Below, piece after piece: positions 1 to 9,600 of a stretch of DNA of 64,000 bases. The stretch lies in NCBI GenBank assembly GCA_029945725.1, contig JAQSDB010000008.1, positions 124,001 through 188,000 on the forward strand, in the 5' to 3' direction. The position numbers and the translations under genes were made by a program. A model generated the notes under the pieces. The model was not told where the DNA came from, did not search any database, and worked only from the letters and a program-made list of their open reading frames with translations. Position 1 is the first letter of the stretch, and each line of letters begins with the position of its first letter. This stretch comes from a bacterium (GTDB lineage Bacteria > Pseudomonadota > Gammaproteobacteria > Pseudomonadales > Moraxellaceae).

Positions 1-63
1 CCAGCGATTCGGCGCCGACTTGAACGCCGGGAGATCGCGCCGCAGATCAAAAAGATGAAACAT
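1..63 (-). CDS. Possible 5' end of a minus-strand gene leaving the left edge
   Basis: An ATG at 63 opens a minus-strand frame that stays open for 21 codons to the window edge (MFHLFDLRRD...). It is preceded by a good Shine-Dalgarno sequence (GGAG, about 6 nt upstream). Only these 21 residues are visible and they match no family I recognise, so neither the function nor the reality of the gene can be confirmed from this window. Confidence 0.35.
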   Translation of the reverse strand, partial: MFHLFDLRRDLPAFKSAPNRW

Positions 64-358
64 GAAACGCTCCGCACACACGCCCGCCCGGGCCGGCGCC
101 GTGTTGGTGACGATACAGGAGATCATCAAAAACCGTGGACCCTGCCGGGTCAGAAACAGCCAGCGGCGAGGCCGGCAGCAACAGGGGATAAACCAGCGAG
201 GGCATCCATCGCAAGCGGACCAGAATCACAGCCTGCTCCGTGCACCGGCCCGAAGCAGATTCCTGCCCCCTGAAAACGCGCCGACTTTAACAAAGTATCC
301 CGGCAACGTGCCCCGATGGAGATATTAAATTTTGGTCATATCAGGCGGCTGCCGGCAC
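64..358. other. Apparently non-coding stretch
   Basis: This is the space between the putative left-edge gene and the antiporter. The short ORFs here have no ribosome binding site, no recognisable domain and arginine/proline-rich compositions typical of chance frames in GC-rich DNA. It may hold the promoter of the leftward partial gene. I see no hairpin or RNA gene. Confidence 0.4.
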
Positions 359-1522
359 TCAGTCGCGCCGCAGTTTTTCTGATACCGCAATCGGGTTGGG
401 GTAATTGAACACCACGATATAAGAGGAAATCACAAAGGTCAGGATCGCCGTGGCCTCAATCACGTGCGCCGCCTCGCGCCCGATGAGGCCGCTGGCCAGC
501 GCCATGAAGGCAATCAGCAGGGAAAACTCGCTGATCTGGCCGAGACGAAAACCGACATCCCAGGCCAGCCCCGGACCTTCACTGAAGCGCGCCAGCAACA
601 GGCGGAACACCACCGGCTTCACCGCCACCACCAGCAGCGCCAGCACCAGCGAGGGCAGCCAGATACTGTGCAGCAGACGGGAATCAAAACCGGCGCCGAG
701 CGCAAAGAAAAACAGGATGAGAAAGAAATCACGCAGGGGCCGCAGATTGAGGGCGAGGTATTGCGAAACAGGGTGACTGGCCAGGGTGATGCCGGCGATG
801 AAAGCCCCGGTTTCCGCAGACAGTCCGAACACATGGGCCAGCTGCGCCACGCCGAGACACCAGCCGATGGTCATCAGGAACAGGTATTCGTGAAAGCGGT
901 CAAAGCGCGAGTACAGCGGGATCATCAGATAACGCACGGCCAGCCAGGCGCCCAGCACCAGCAACGGCAGGCCGCCGACGATGCGCAGCAGCATGAGGCC
1001 GCTGGCACCGCCACTGGCCATGGCGGCCAGCGCAATCAGGATGAAGAGTGCAATAAAGTCCTGCAGCAGGAGCAGGCCTATCATCAGCTCGCCCATGTGC
1101 TTGTGATGCAGCACGGTGGTCGGCAGCAGCTTGAGCCCGATGATGGTGCTGGAGTTGATCAGGGCGAGGCCGACCACCAGGCATTCGCGCCCGCTAAAAC
1201 CGAACAGTGCCGCCACGCCATAACCGAGAGCAAAAAACAGCAGGCTGGAAAGCAGCGTCACCCACGAGGCCTTGCGCAATACCGCCAGCAGGGCGGCAGG
1301 CTGCATGTCCAGCCCCAGCAGGAAAAGCAGGAACATGATGCCGACCGAGGCCATTTGCTGCAGGGCTCCCACATCCGTGACCAGGGCGAAACCGTAGGGA
1401 CCGATCAGTGCACCGAGGACGATATAGGCCATCAGCAGCGGCTGACGCGTATAGAGCGCCAGCGTGGCGAGCACCGCCGCGCCGGCAAAGATCAGGAAAA
1501 AGGCAAAAGACAGTGATTCCAC
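359..1522 (-). CDS. CPA2-family cation:proton antiporter (KefB/KefC-like membrane domain only)
   Basis: Polytopic inner-membrane protein with about 12 hydrophobic segments and the CPA2 exchanger fold, probably exchanging K+ or Na+ for protons. The segment around LLLLQDFIAL carries the conserved QD pair found in KefB/KefC-type carriers. The protein ends about 10 residues after the last membrane segment, so it lacks the C-terminal TrkA-N (RCK) domain of true KefB/KefC. The ORF could start at 1579, but that ATG has no spaced ribosome binding site. A GTG at 1522 has AGGAG six bases upstream and starts right before the first membrane helix (MESLSFAFFLIF), so I prefer it (387 aa). Ion specificity cannot be read from sequence. 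Confidence 0.85.
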   Translation of the reverse strand: MESLSFAFFLIFAGAAVLATLALYTRQPLLMAYIVLGALIGPYGFALVTDVGALQQMASVGIMFLLFLLGLDMQPAALLAVLRKASWVTLLSSLLFFALGYGVAALFGFSGRECLVVGLALINSSTIIGLKLLPTTVLHHKHMGELMIGLLLLQDFIALFILIALAAMASGGASGLMLLRIVGGLPLLVLGAWLAVRYLMIPLYSRFDRFHEYLFLMTIGWCLGVAQLAHVFGLSAETGAFIAGITLASHPVSQYLALNLRPLRDFFLILFFFALGAGFDSRLLHSIWLPSLVLALLVVAVKPVVFRLLLARFSEGPGLAWDVGFRLGQISEFSLLIAFMALASGLIGREAAHVIEATAILTFVISSYIVVFNYPNPIAVSEKLRRD

Positions 1523-1810
1523 AACAAGCTCCTGCACCAGACGACGGATGCCCTGGCTCAAACAATCACGGTAAAACATCCCTGATCATGCCATCCGGAC
1601 CAGACAAGCCGGACCGGATCATCCTGCCCGGATGGCCTCCCGTTTCCAACGTCTTTGTAGCGCCGCCGGACCGGTCCGCGGGTACCCGCACCGGTCTTGC
1701 CTGCAAGCATGGCCGGCTTCCGACAAACACGGCATAATCGGCCGGCCGCAATGCCGGCAAGTACTGAAGAAAACCGGATATAACAACGAGAATAAAAAAG
1801 AGGACTCACC

Positions 1811-2314
1811 ATGCGCCTTCAGGGATCGACACTTGCCGCACTGCTTGTCAGCCTCCTTGCAACCCTGCTCCCCGCTCATGCTGCCGCCGGCCCCCTGGAT
1901 CCGAAGATCATACCGGCCCTGCTCTTCTCGGCCGGCCGCGTCGACAGTCGCAATGACGCCTCGGGGGTTGGCAACGGCTTCTTCCTGGATGCCAACTACA
2001 CGCGCACCTTTCTCAACGGGGGGGTGAGCTACAAGAATTTCGGCCTCAAGGATGATCTCGCCAACGTCTATGTCGGTGTGGGCATCTCCAACATCCTGCA
2101 ATTGCAGGCGGGCCTGAGCACCCAGGGCGGCCTGGTCACGCGCGTACGCCATGACCTCAACCTGCCCTCCCTGTATGACTTTTTCACCGGCACCAAACGC
2201 AACCGTTACAACACCAGTCTGGGTACGCGCATGACGCTGACCTTCGCCCTTGAGCACTACCAGAACGATGATCGCCAGGACAACTTCCATATCGGCGCGG
2301 GCCTGCTTTATTAA
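1811..2314 (+). CDS. Exported beta-rich protein of unknown function (possible outer-membrane or periplasmic)
   Basis: 167-residue protein with a clear signal peptide (hydrophobic stretch to about residue 25, AHAAA cleavage site). The mature part alternates polar and hydrophobic residues, is rich in Gly, Asn, Thr and Tyr, and ends in a tyrosine (GAGLLY). This pattern suggests a small beta-barrel or a beta-sandwich secreted domain. The start has a GAGGA ribosome binding site. It sits alone between the antiporter and an M14 peptidase, 19 bp before the maximal peptidase ORF, so the two might be co-transcribed. I do not recognise the family. Confidence 0.7.
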   Translation: MRLQGSTLAALLVSLLATLLPAHAAAGPLDPKIIPALLFSAGRVDSRNDASGVGNGFFLDANYTRTFLNGGVSYKNFGLKDDLANVYVGVGISNILQLQAGLSTQGGLVTRVRHDLNLPSLYDFFTGTKRNRYNTSLGTRMTLTFALEHYQNDDRQDNFHIGAGLLY

Positions 2315-2333
2315 ACCGGCCTGAAAAAGACTT

Positions 2334-3467
2334 GTGAACCCGGGGGCGCCTTGCCCCCGGCCTGTTGCACCGCCCTGTCACTCCCCCGTCATCAAACTGT
2401 CGTCCAATTGCCGCTCGGGTCTTTCCCGGGACCGAGAGGATGACATCCTGAACACCACCAGCTTTCCTGAACTGCTCGCCCTCGAGGCGCTGCTCAAGCG
2501 CGGTCGTCCGCACCTGCGCGCCGAGGTTGTCACCTGCATCAACGTCAATGGCAGTGAGTTGCCCATCTGGTGCCTGGAGGCTGGCACCACGGACATTCGT
2601 GCGCCTGCGATCGGTTTTTTCGGCGGCGTGCACGGCATGGAGCGCATCGGCACCCAGGTACTGATTGCCTATCTGCACACCCTGATCGAGCGCCTGAAAT
2701 GGGACAGCAATTTTTCACGCCTGCTGGAAAATGTGCGGCTGGTGTTCATGCCCATGGTGAATCCGGGTGGCCTCATGCTCAGCACCCGCTCCAATCCGGA
2801 CGGCGTCGACCTGATGCGCAGTGCACCTGTCGATGCACAAGGCAGCGTACCGCTGCTCGCCGGCGGTCATCGCCTGAGCCGGCACATTCCCTGGTATCGC
2901 GGCCGTGTTGAAGACGATCTGCCGCCGGAGGCCGCCGCCCTGTTTGAAATCGTGCGCGCACGCCTGCATCCGCACCCCTTTTCCATCGCCATGGATTGCC
3001 ACTCCGGCTTTGGTTTCCGCGACCGCATCTGGTTTCCCTATGCGCGCAGCACGGAACCCGCACCCAACCTGCCGGAAGCCTTTGCCGTGCGTGCGCTGTT
3101 CAATCGCACCTACCCCAATCACAGCTTTTACCTGATGGAGCCGCAATCGCTGAGCTACACCACACATGGTGACCTCTGGGATTTCCTCTACGACGAATTC
3201 CAGCAGCGCCGGCCCGGTGTGTTCCTGCCGTTTACGCTGGAAATGGGATCATGGCTGTGGGTGAAAAAAAACCCGCGCCAGTTTTTTTCCTGGTTCGGGC
3301 ATTTCAATCCGATTCTGCCGCACCGCCTTGAACGCGTGCTGCGCCGTCATCTCACCCTGTTTGATTTCCTGATTGCCGCCACCGCGTCGTATCAGGAATG
3401 GATGCCCACCGGCATGACCCGGGAAGCCTACCGGCGCGAAGCCATGAAGCGCTGGTTCGGGGCATGA
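2334..3467 (+). CDS. M14-family zinc metallopeptidase (carboxypeptidase-like)
   Basis: The protein has the metal-binding layout of M14 metallopeptidases: an HxxE pair in GGVHGMERIG, a third ligand in AMDCHSGFG and a candidate catalytic glutamate in FTLEMGSW. NPDGVDLMR matches the substrate-pocket region. No signal peptide is evident, so it is probably cytoplasmic; substrate unknown. Start choice is unclear. The maximal ORF begins with GTG at 2334, but its first 38 residues look non-coding. The only well-placed ribosome binding site (AGAGGA, 2435-2440) precedes a CTG at 2448, which would give a 339-residue protein. A bidirectional terminator follows. Confidence 0.8.
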   Translation: MNPGAPCPRPVAPPCHSPVIKLSSNCRSGLSRDREDDILNTTSFPELLALEALLKRGRPHLRAEVVTCINVNGSELPIWCLEAGTTDIRAPAIGFFGGVHGMERIGTQVLIAYLHTLIERLKWDSNFSRLLENVRLVFMPMVNPGGLMLSTRSNPDGVDLMRSAPVDAQGSVPLLAGGHRLSRHIPWYRGRVEDDLPPEAAALFEIVRARLHPHPFSIAMDCHSGFGFRDRIWFPYARSTEPAPNLPEAFAVRALFNRTYPNHSFYLMEPQSLSYTTHGDLWDFLYDEFQQRRPGVFLPFTLEMGSWLWVKKNPRQFFSWFGHFNPILPHRLERVLRRHLTLFDFLIAATASYQEWMPTGMTREAYRREAMKRWFGA

Positions 3468-3501
3468 GCCAGCGCCGGAAATAACCGGCAGAACGACAAA
3501 T

Positions 3502-3528
3502 AAAAAGGCCGCTTTCGCGGCCTTTTTT
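3502..3528. terminator. Bidirectional rho-independent terminator
   Basis: Stem AAAAAGGCCGC / GCGGCCTTTTT with a TTTC loop. It carries A- and T-tracts on both sides and lies between the converging M14 peptidase and the minus-strand cytochrome operon. Confidence 0.85.
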
Positions 3529-3529
3529 C

Positions 3530-5749
3530 TCAGGGGCAGCCCGCATCGACCGGCAGTGGATTGCTGCCACAGACCGCGCCTGTACGAATCCAGTTGACGA
3601 TGGTGCTGTAATCCGCCAGACCGGATGGTGTGCTGGTATCTATCAGCAGACCGCCGCCGTGATTGAGGCTGCCGGGTTTGGTCAGCAAGCGGCTGTTTTC
3701 CGGATCCCGCAGGTCAACACGTGCCATGACCCGCTGATAAAGCTTCACGCCATTAGCATCCGTTTCATCCGACCAGTACACGGGAATACCGGCAATGCCC
3801 GTGCTCTTGTGGCAGGCAGTACAGCCGTAGGACGAAAACAAGGGCCTGACATCGTCGACAAACGTGAGCTCTGTCTGCAGTTTTGGCAGGCTGTTGTTCA
3901 CGGCGTAAACAACATGGGCGGTATTGCTGCCTTTGCTGTTGGTCACCGTCAGCGACAACTGCACGCTGCCGCTGGTAGGCGCGGTCAGTACCGGACGCGC
4001 AGTCCCGGCATTGGTCAGGGTGGCATCCAGTGGGCCACTGACAATGGCCCACGCATAGGTGCCGGCAAATGAACTGGCATTCCCGTCCAGCTGCACCGGA
4101 GATTTTACCGTACGGTCCGCACCCGGCCTTGCCACCGGCAATCCTGGCTGAATCACTTTGCCAGTGGCATCAAAAAGTGCCGGATCGGCAAGAAAAGCCG
4201 CCAGCAATGACGGCCCGCGTTCCGGTGCACTCCAGAAACTTTCAAAATTGCGCAGTGACATCGGCATGATGCCGCGCTGGTAGACATAGTCGATGATGCG
4301 ACTGCGGTTGCTGATGAATTTTTCGTAGGAAGAAAAATTAATGGCGTTGCCCAGGTTGCCCGTGCCGTCCACGCCCGGCTCATGACTGGCCGCCAGACCC
4401 TGCAGGGCGTGGCAGCCGGCACAATGCGGCCCTACCACTTCCCGGAACAGCTGGGACACGCCGGCAGGCCGGCCACTGCCTTCCTGCCAGCCGGCGGGCA
4501 CAAAATCATCCACAAAAGTTGCAGAGAGTCCGTTGTTGTAGCGCCCGGCCATCAGCTCGCGGGCAAAATCTGCCGACCACTTTCCCTGCGTGGTGGTGAT
4601 GTCGCGAGCCTTCATGGCCGTGAACGTGCCGGCGACATAGTCGTTGATGGTCCGCAGCCCCGGCTCCAGCTGCGCCCGGTGATAACCGTTCTGCAGGGAA
4701 TACTCGAGATGATCGACATCGATGAAATTAACTTTCGCCGAACGCAGGGACTGCGCCTGGAATTTCCTGTTTTCATCCAGCGGCAGCGTCTGGCCGCCAT
4801 GGCAGGCCCAGCACATGCCCGGCATGTGCTTGACGCCGCGACCATCCAGATCGGCCGAGGTAATGCGGTTCCCTTTCTTGTCGAAGGTGAAAAACTTGGC
4901 AATCATCATGCTGCCGTTCGGATCTGCCGGATCATCCTGGTTGGCAGGACTGAACTCGATGGCGTTACTCCCCTGGAAGTAGCGGGCATCGCCAGAAATC
5001 GCCGCATCCACATTCAACGGCCCGTAATTCGAACTGCTGCCCGGCTGCAGCGCCACCACATAATTATTGACGAAAACCGCAATTGAACCGTCGCCGTTCT
5101 TGCGTGCATACATGTCACGGCCGTAGCCGAGATCCTTGGCATCGCGGAAAGTGACGTGGCTGTCGACGCCGGCATCAAAACCGTTTTTCTGTTTCCAGGC
5201 AGCCAGCGTGGTGCGTGCACCGGCAGGATCGACAGCGGTGTAATACGCCGTTGCATAGTCTGCCGAACTGATACGGCTCACCGGCATGTCCAGCAGGGAA
5301 TGGCCGCTGCCGTCGGCGGTGCTTTGCGCCACCACCTGGTTACCCACCTGATTCTTGCGGCGCAGATAGACATAGCCCGTGGCCGGCAACACGGCCTGCA
5401 ACTCGATGCGCAGGCCACCGGCGTGCGCGAGCGTGACGGGGTACACCGGATTGCCGGCCGCCGTCGGGCTCGGGCCACCAGATGATGACCAGCTGCCATT
5501 CACGGTTTGCATGCTGCCGTCATCCCGCGTGATGACCAGCTTGTAAGTCCCCGACTGCGCAGGCGCGGGCGTGGCCACCACGACGTCATAATCACCGGCC
5601 GCCAGACTGGCCTGGGTATTCGGATAGGTCAGAAAGGAATCGGGGGAATCGGCAGGCACCGTTGCCCGCTCGACGACGGTGTCACCGTTGCCGACACAAC
5701 CCGCCAGCAATACAGCCATGCCCGCTGCAAGGAAAGTCCGGATAATCAT
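3530..5749 (-). CDS. Tri-haem c-type cytochrome lipoprotein with PKD-like domain
   Basis: 739-residue lipoprotein. The N-terminus is a signal peptide with lipobox LLAGC (Cys 18), so it is acylated and probably sits in the outer membrane. Three covalent haem-binding motifs are visible: CWACH (about 313-317), CAGCH (about 443-447) and CTACH (about 643-647). A beta-rich N-terminal region (about 40-130) precedes them. A PKD/Ig-like domain (about 540-620) lies between the second and third haem motifs. It is the last gene of a three-gene operon: its ATG lies 2 bp after the stop of the upstream beta-barrel gene. The architecture suggests an extracytoplasmic electron carrier or redox enzyme; no catalytic domain is recognised. 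A strong terminator lies immediately downstream. Confidence 0.85.
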   Translation of the reverse strand: MIIRTFLAAGMAVLLAGCVGNGDTVVERATVPADSPDSFLTYPNTQASLAAGDYDVVVATPAPAQSGTYKLVITRDDGSMQTVNGSWSSSGGPSPTAAGNPVYPVTLAHAGGLRIELQAVLPATGYVYLRRKNQVGNQVVAQSTADGSGHSLLDMPVSRISSADYATAYYTAVDPAGARTTLAAWKQKNGFDAGVDSHVTFRDAKDLGYGRDMYARKNGDGSIAVFVNNYVVALQPGSSSNYGPLNVDAAISGDARYFQGSNAIEFSPANQDDPADPNGSMMIAKFFTFDKKGNRITSADLDGRGVKHMPGMCWACHGGQTLPLDENRKFQAQSLRSAKVNFIDVDHLEYSLQNGYHRAQLEPGLRTINDYVAGTFTAMKARDITTTQGKWSADFARELMAGRYNNGLSATFVDDFVPAGWQEGSGRPAGVSQLFREVVGPHCAGCHALQGLAASHEPGVDGTGNLGNAINFSSYEKFISNRSRIIDYVYQRGIMPMSLRNFESFWSAPERGPSLLAAFLADPALFDATGKVIQPGLPVARPGADRTVKSPVQLDGNASSFAGTYAWAIVSGPLDATLTNAGTARPVLTAPTSGSVQLSLTVTNSKGSNTAHVVYAVNNSLPKLQTELTFVDDVRPLFSSYGCTACHKSTGIAGIPVYWSDETDANGVKLYQRVMARVDLRDPENSRLLTKPGSLNHGGGLLIDTSTPSGLADYSTIVNWIRTGAVCGSNPLPVDAGCP

Positions 5750-5751
5750 GA

Positions 5752-6648
5752 TCAGAATCTCGCCAGCAGACCCAGACGCACAAGCAGGCGCTGGTAGTTG
5801 TTGTCACCCTTGGCATTCACATCGATACCCTGCACGGAAAAATCCGCCGAGAGCTTGTGACTGAAGGCATTATTAAGCCCGAGCGTTAACGCATGTGTGT
5901 CGGCCTTGAGACGGTACGCCAGCCAGCTGCCACAGAATTTTTCGTTAAAGGCCTCGTCGGTTTCCAGCGCATCGCTGGCCTTGATCAGGCCGAAAATATC
6001 GTTGGCCACGACGCCATTGCAAAACGAGACCTGGGCGGACGAAATGGTATCGCCATGCAGATAGCTGTAGGCGGCGTATGCACTCACATCATCGGTCAGC
6101 GCAAAATCGGCATTGATGAAAAGACGGGTGTGGGTGGTATCAAACACGGTGCCATCGGAACGTCGTTGCACACCTTCAATCCCGTAGGCCAGCGTGGTGC
6201 GGTCGTTGACGTGCTGTGAAGCAAATGCCTGCGCCGTGTAAACCATGCTGTCGCGCTGCTTAACGTCGTAATCATCAAGCTGGGCGGTGAGGTTGAGCTG
6301 GTAAACCGGCGCCGTGAATGTCACCACGGGTTGCCAGCGTCCCATGACCTGGCCACCGGCGCTGGCACGATTGAGCGTGGTGATTTCACGATAAGCTTCC
6401 CCCTCAACAAAACCGCGCACATTGAGGGCGGTGTTGAGGGTGGGCTCGGCGCTGAAAACCACCGCCAGACTGGCCAGCAGGCTTTCATCACTGAGGACAT
6501 CGCGGGTGCGCTCGGCACGACTGACATTACTGTCATAGGTCGTCGTTGCTTCCCCGTCGACCGCCCACTCTGCCCGCACATCAGTCGCCAGCACCAGCGC
6601 CAGCAACATGCCCCACGGGGCCCCTGGTTTCCTGAACAAAGACATCAT
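5752..6648 (-). CDS. Outer-membrane beta-barrel protein of the cytochrome operon
   Basis: 298 residues with a signal peptide (MMSLFRKPG... to about residue 27, VRAEW). The mature sequence is a series of amphipathic beta-strands with acidic turns, and the final residue is phenylalanine (LLARF), as expected for BAM-assembled barrels. The early mature sequence [10 protein letters not shown] resembles uncharacterised outer-membrane barrel proteins. Its ATG overlaps the stop of the giant upstream gene (ATGA), so the two are translationally coupled. It could be the outer-membrane conduit or anchor for the two haem proteins encoded on either side. Two cysteines in the central region may form a disulfide. 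Function is otherwise unknown. Confidence 0.8.
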   Translation of the reverse strand: MMSLFRKPGAPWGMLLALVLATDVRAEWAVDGEATTTYDSNVSRAERTRDVLSDESLLASLAVVFSAEPTLNTALNVRGFVEGEAYREITTLNRASAGGQVMGRWQPVVTFTAPVYQLNLTAQLDDYDVKQRDSMVYTAQAFASQHVNDRTTLAYGIEGVQRRSDGTVFDTTHTRLFINADFALTDDVSAYAAYSYLHGDTISSAQVSFCNGVVANDIFGLIKASDALETDEAFNEKFCGSWLAYRLKADTHALTLGLNNAFSHKLSADFSVQGIDVNAKGDNNYQRLLVRLGLLARF

Positions 6649-9600
6649 TGCGCCTGCTCCTTGCGGCGAAGAACGAGAATGGCCACTGCCAGTAACAGCA
6701 GGGTGTAAAGATCCAGCGCACCCCCGCTCTGGCTTTCCGTGGGTGCGGTAGCAGCAGCCACACTGCGCGACACGGCCGGTGCGGCTGTCACACGCACAAC
6801 ACCATTCACCTGGCCATCGGCGTCATTGGCACCACCGTCAGTAATAGTGAGCTGTATGCAGTCGTTACCGGCGATGAGGCCGGGCAGATAAGCCGCATCC
6901 TGCGGTGCCGGACACTGGCCGTTCACGCGTTGCGCAGAACGTATGTCGTCACCACCGGTAAAGGCGAAACCGATCCAGCGGTTAGCCGCAGAAAGCTCCC
7001 GCCACTGTGCGCCGGCTGGCAGTGCCACCGGCAAGGGCAAAACCACATGCGCCGTTCCGTTGAGGGCGGACAAGCCGCTCACTTCGAAATCATAAATGGC
7101 ACCAATGGCAGCATCATCGGCGTCCACAATCACCGTACTGCCGATCGCCACCTGCGTCTCGAAAATCTGGATGCCGGCTTGCGGGGTTTGCGCCGATTGC
7201 GCAGCAATGGCGAAGCGGCCGGCGCTCATGTGCAGGCCACTGTCTGCCACTGCCATCAGCAAACGCGTACTGCCTGACCCCATGCGCAGCAAAATGGATT
7301 CGGGCGACTCGCCGCCAAACGCTTCGAGATAATCCAGCAAGCCGTTGCCGTTGCTGTCGACATTGCCCTCGGTACTGTCCGGCACGCCGTCACCGTCGGT
7401 ATCTGCGGCCGTGAGCACGGGCGCACTGCCGTCAAGCAGCGACAGGGTGATGTCACGAGTGATCTGGCGGCTGCCGTCCGACACCGTCACCGCCAGGGCA
7501 TAAACACCGGCGGCAAGCCCCGAAGGATCACTGATCACTACCTGGCAACCCGAGACCGTTACCGGTGTCAGCGCGCCGGTATTCCAGCCGCTGCACACTG
7601 GCGTGGTGCCATTGGGATCGCTCACCCACGCATTCACGCTGATGGCGCCATCCTGGCGATAAACTACCTGGCGGATTTCGCTGTTCTGGGATACCTGCAG
7701 CGAGACCACCACCGGTGCAGCGGCAAAGTGCGTGATCAGGATCCGGTGCGTGGTGCTGCTGCCGAGCGCGGCCGACCCCGTCAGGCCGGGAAGCAGCGCC
7801 AGCAGCATCGTCTTGTCTGCCGCCACGCCGGTGTTGGCCAGCGTCACCGGAATGTATTTCAGGGTTTCACCGTTGTTGAAAACAACCGCCGTGGAAGGCA
7901 CGGTGTAATCCGTCGCCGTGACGCCGCTGACACTGAAGTTCACGGTAACCGGATAGGTCGGCGACAGGCCGTTGAGACGCACCGGCACACTCACCAGTTG
8001 CCCGGGCCCGGCGACTTCACTGCCGCCCATGGTCACGAGCGGTCGCACGATGACGGTCTGGGTCGTGGTGGCGACATGGGCAACCATGTCGGCAGAAACC
8101 CACGGCGTGCTCCACGTCACCGTGTGCTGCCCCGGACGGAAGGGACTGCCCGGATCATGGCTCAGCGTCAGGGCTCCAGCGGGGCCGGTGGCTGATGCCG
8201 TCAGCGTCACGGGCGTGTAATAGCCCGTCGCCGTGGTGACGATATCGCCATTGGTGACAATGACCGGATTGCTCAGCGCATAGCAGGTGATCGAACCGCC
8301 ACAGGCAAGATACTCGTTCAGGTTCGTTATGCCGTTGCCATTGAGGTCGCCGCCGGCATCAGCCGCATCAAACGGATTCAGGCCATTGGCGATTTCCACC
8401 GTATCGGGAATGCCGTCGTTGTCGTCATCGCTGTCGCAGGCATCACCGAGACCATCCTTGTCGTTGTCAGCCTGTGCAAGCGCCGGAGGAATGATCGGAT
8501 TGGCAACGGTGGGGCAGTTGTCGTGATAATCGGCAATGCCGTCACCGTCCTGGTCAAGCTTCACCACCGTCAGCGTGAAGCTGGTTGATGCAGGCAGCGC
8601 GCCATTCTCGCCACCATCGTTAACGCGCACGGTAACGGGGTAACTGCCGCTCGAATCCTTTGGCGGTGCCATGTGCAGCAGGCCGGTGTTGCTGATCGTG
8701 ACCCAGGCCGGGCCGGTAGTGACCTTCCAGGCCAGCGCGGTACCGTCGTTGGCATCATCCGGATCGTTCACGTTCACCTGCAAGTCCTGGGTTTGCAGCT
8801 CGGTGATGGAACCGCTGCTGATGCTGCCGATAAGGGGCGCATCGTTCACCGGTGTGATGGCAATGGTGAAGGACTGGGTAGCCGTGAGCGCACCGGTGCC
8901 GTTGTCCTGCACCAGCACCACAACATTGACGGAAGCGTTCGAGTTCAGCGGCGGCGTCCAGCTGATCACGCCGGTAGACGAATTGATCGTCATGCCGCTG
9001 GGCCGTTGCGAAAATCCGTAGGTCAGTGTGTCGCCATCCACATCGGTGGCATTCACGTCATAGCTGTAGGCCGTGTCTTCCGTGAGCGTGGTCACGGGAG
9101 TCGATACAATCACGGGCGCATCGTTGACCGGCGTAATGCTGATCGTGAAAGACTGGTTGACCGTGTTGGTACCGTCGCTCACGGCCACCACCACATTCAC
9201 AGCGGCGTTGGAGTCCTGTGGCGGCATCCAGTTGATCACGCCGGTGCCGGCATTGATGGTCATGCCGGCAGGTTTGGTGGTCAGGCTGTAGGTCAGTGTC
9301 TGGCCTTCGGGATCACTGGCATTGACGTCGTAAACGTAGGCCGTGTCTTCCAGCAGGGTCGTCACGGCAGTGGTTGATATCACTGGCGCATCATTGTTGG
9401 CACTCACCGTAATGGTAAAGCTGTGCGGCACATTGTTGGTGCCGTCACTGACCTGCACCGTGACATTCGCGGTGTAGTTGCTCAGGGCTTCAGGCGGCAT
9501 CCAGCTGATCACGCCCGTCGTCGCATCAATCGTCATGCCGGCGGGACTGGCGGTCAGGCTGTAAGACAGCGCGCCGCCTTCAGGGTCGGTCGCGTTGACA

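Noticed and set aside
62-328. Plus-strand 88-codon ORF at the left edge
   Set aside because: No ribosome binding site, Arg/Pro-rich sequence and no recognisable domain.
1589-1637. Inverted repeat GCCATCCGG / CCGGATGGC upstream of the antiporter
   Set aside because: The arms are 31 bp apart, in a region rich in repeated CCGGA words. No operator family is recognised, so it may be chance.
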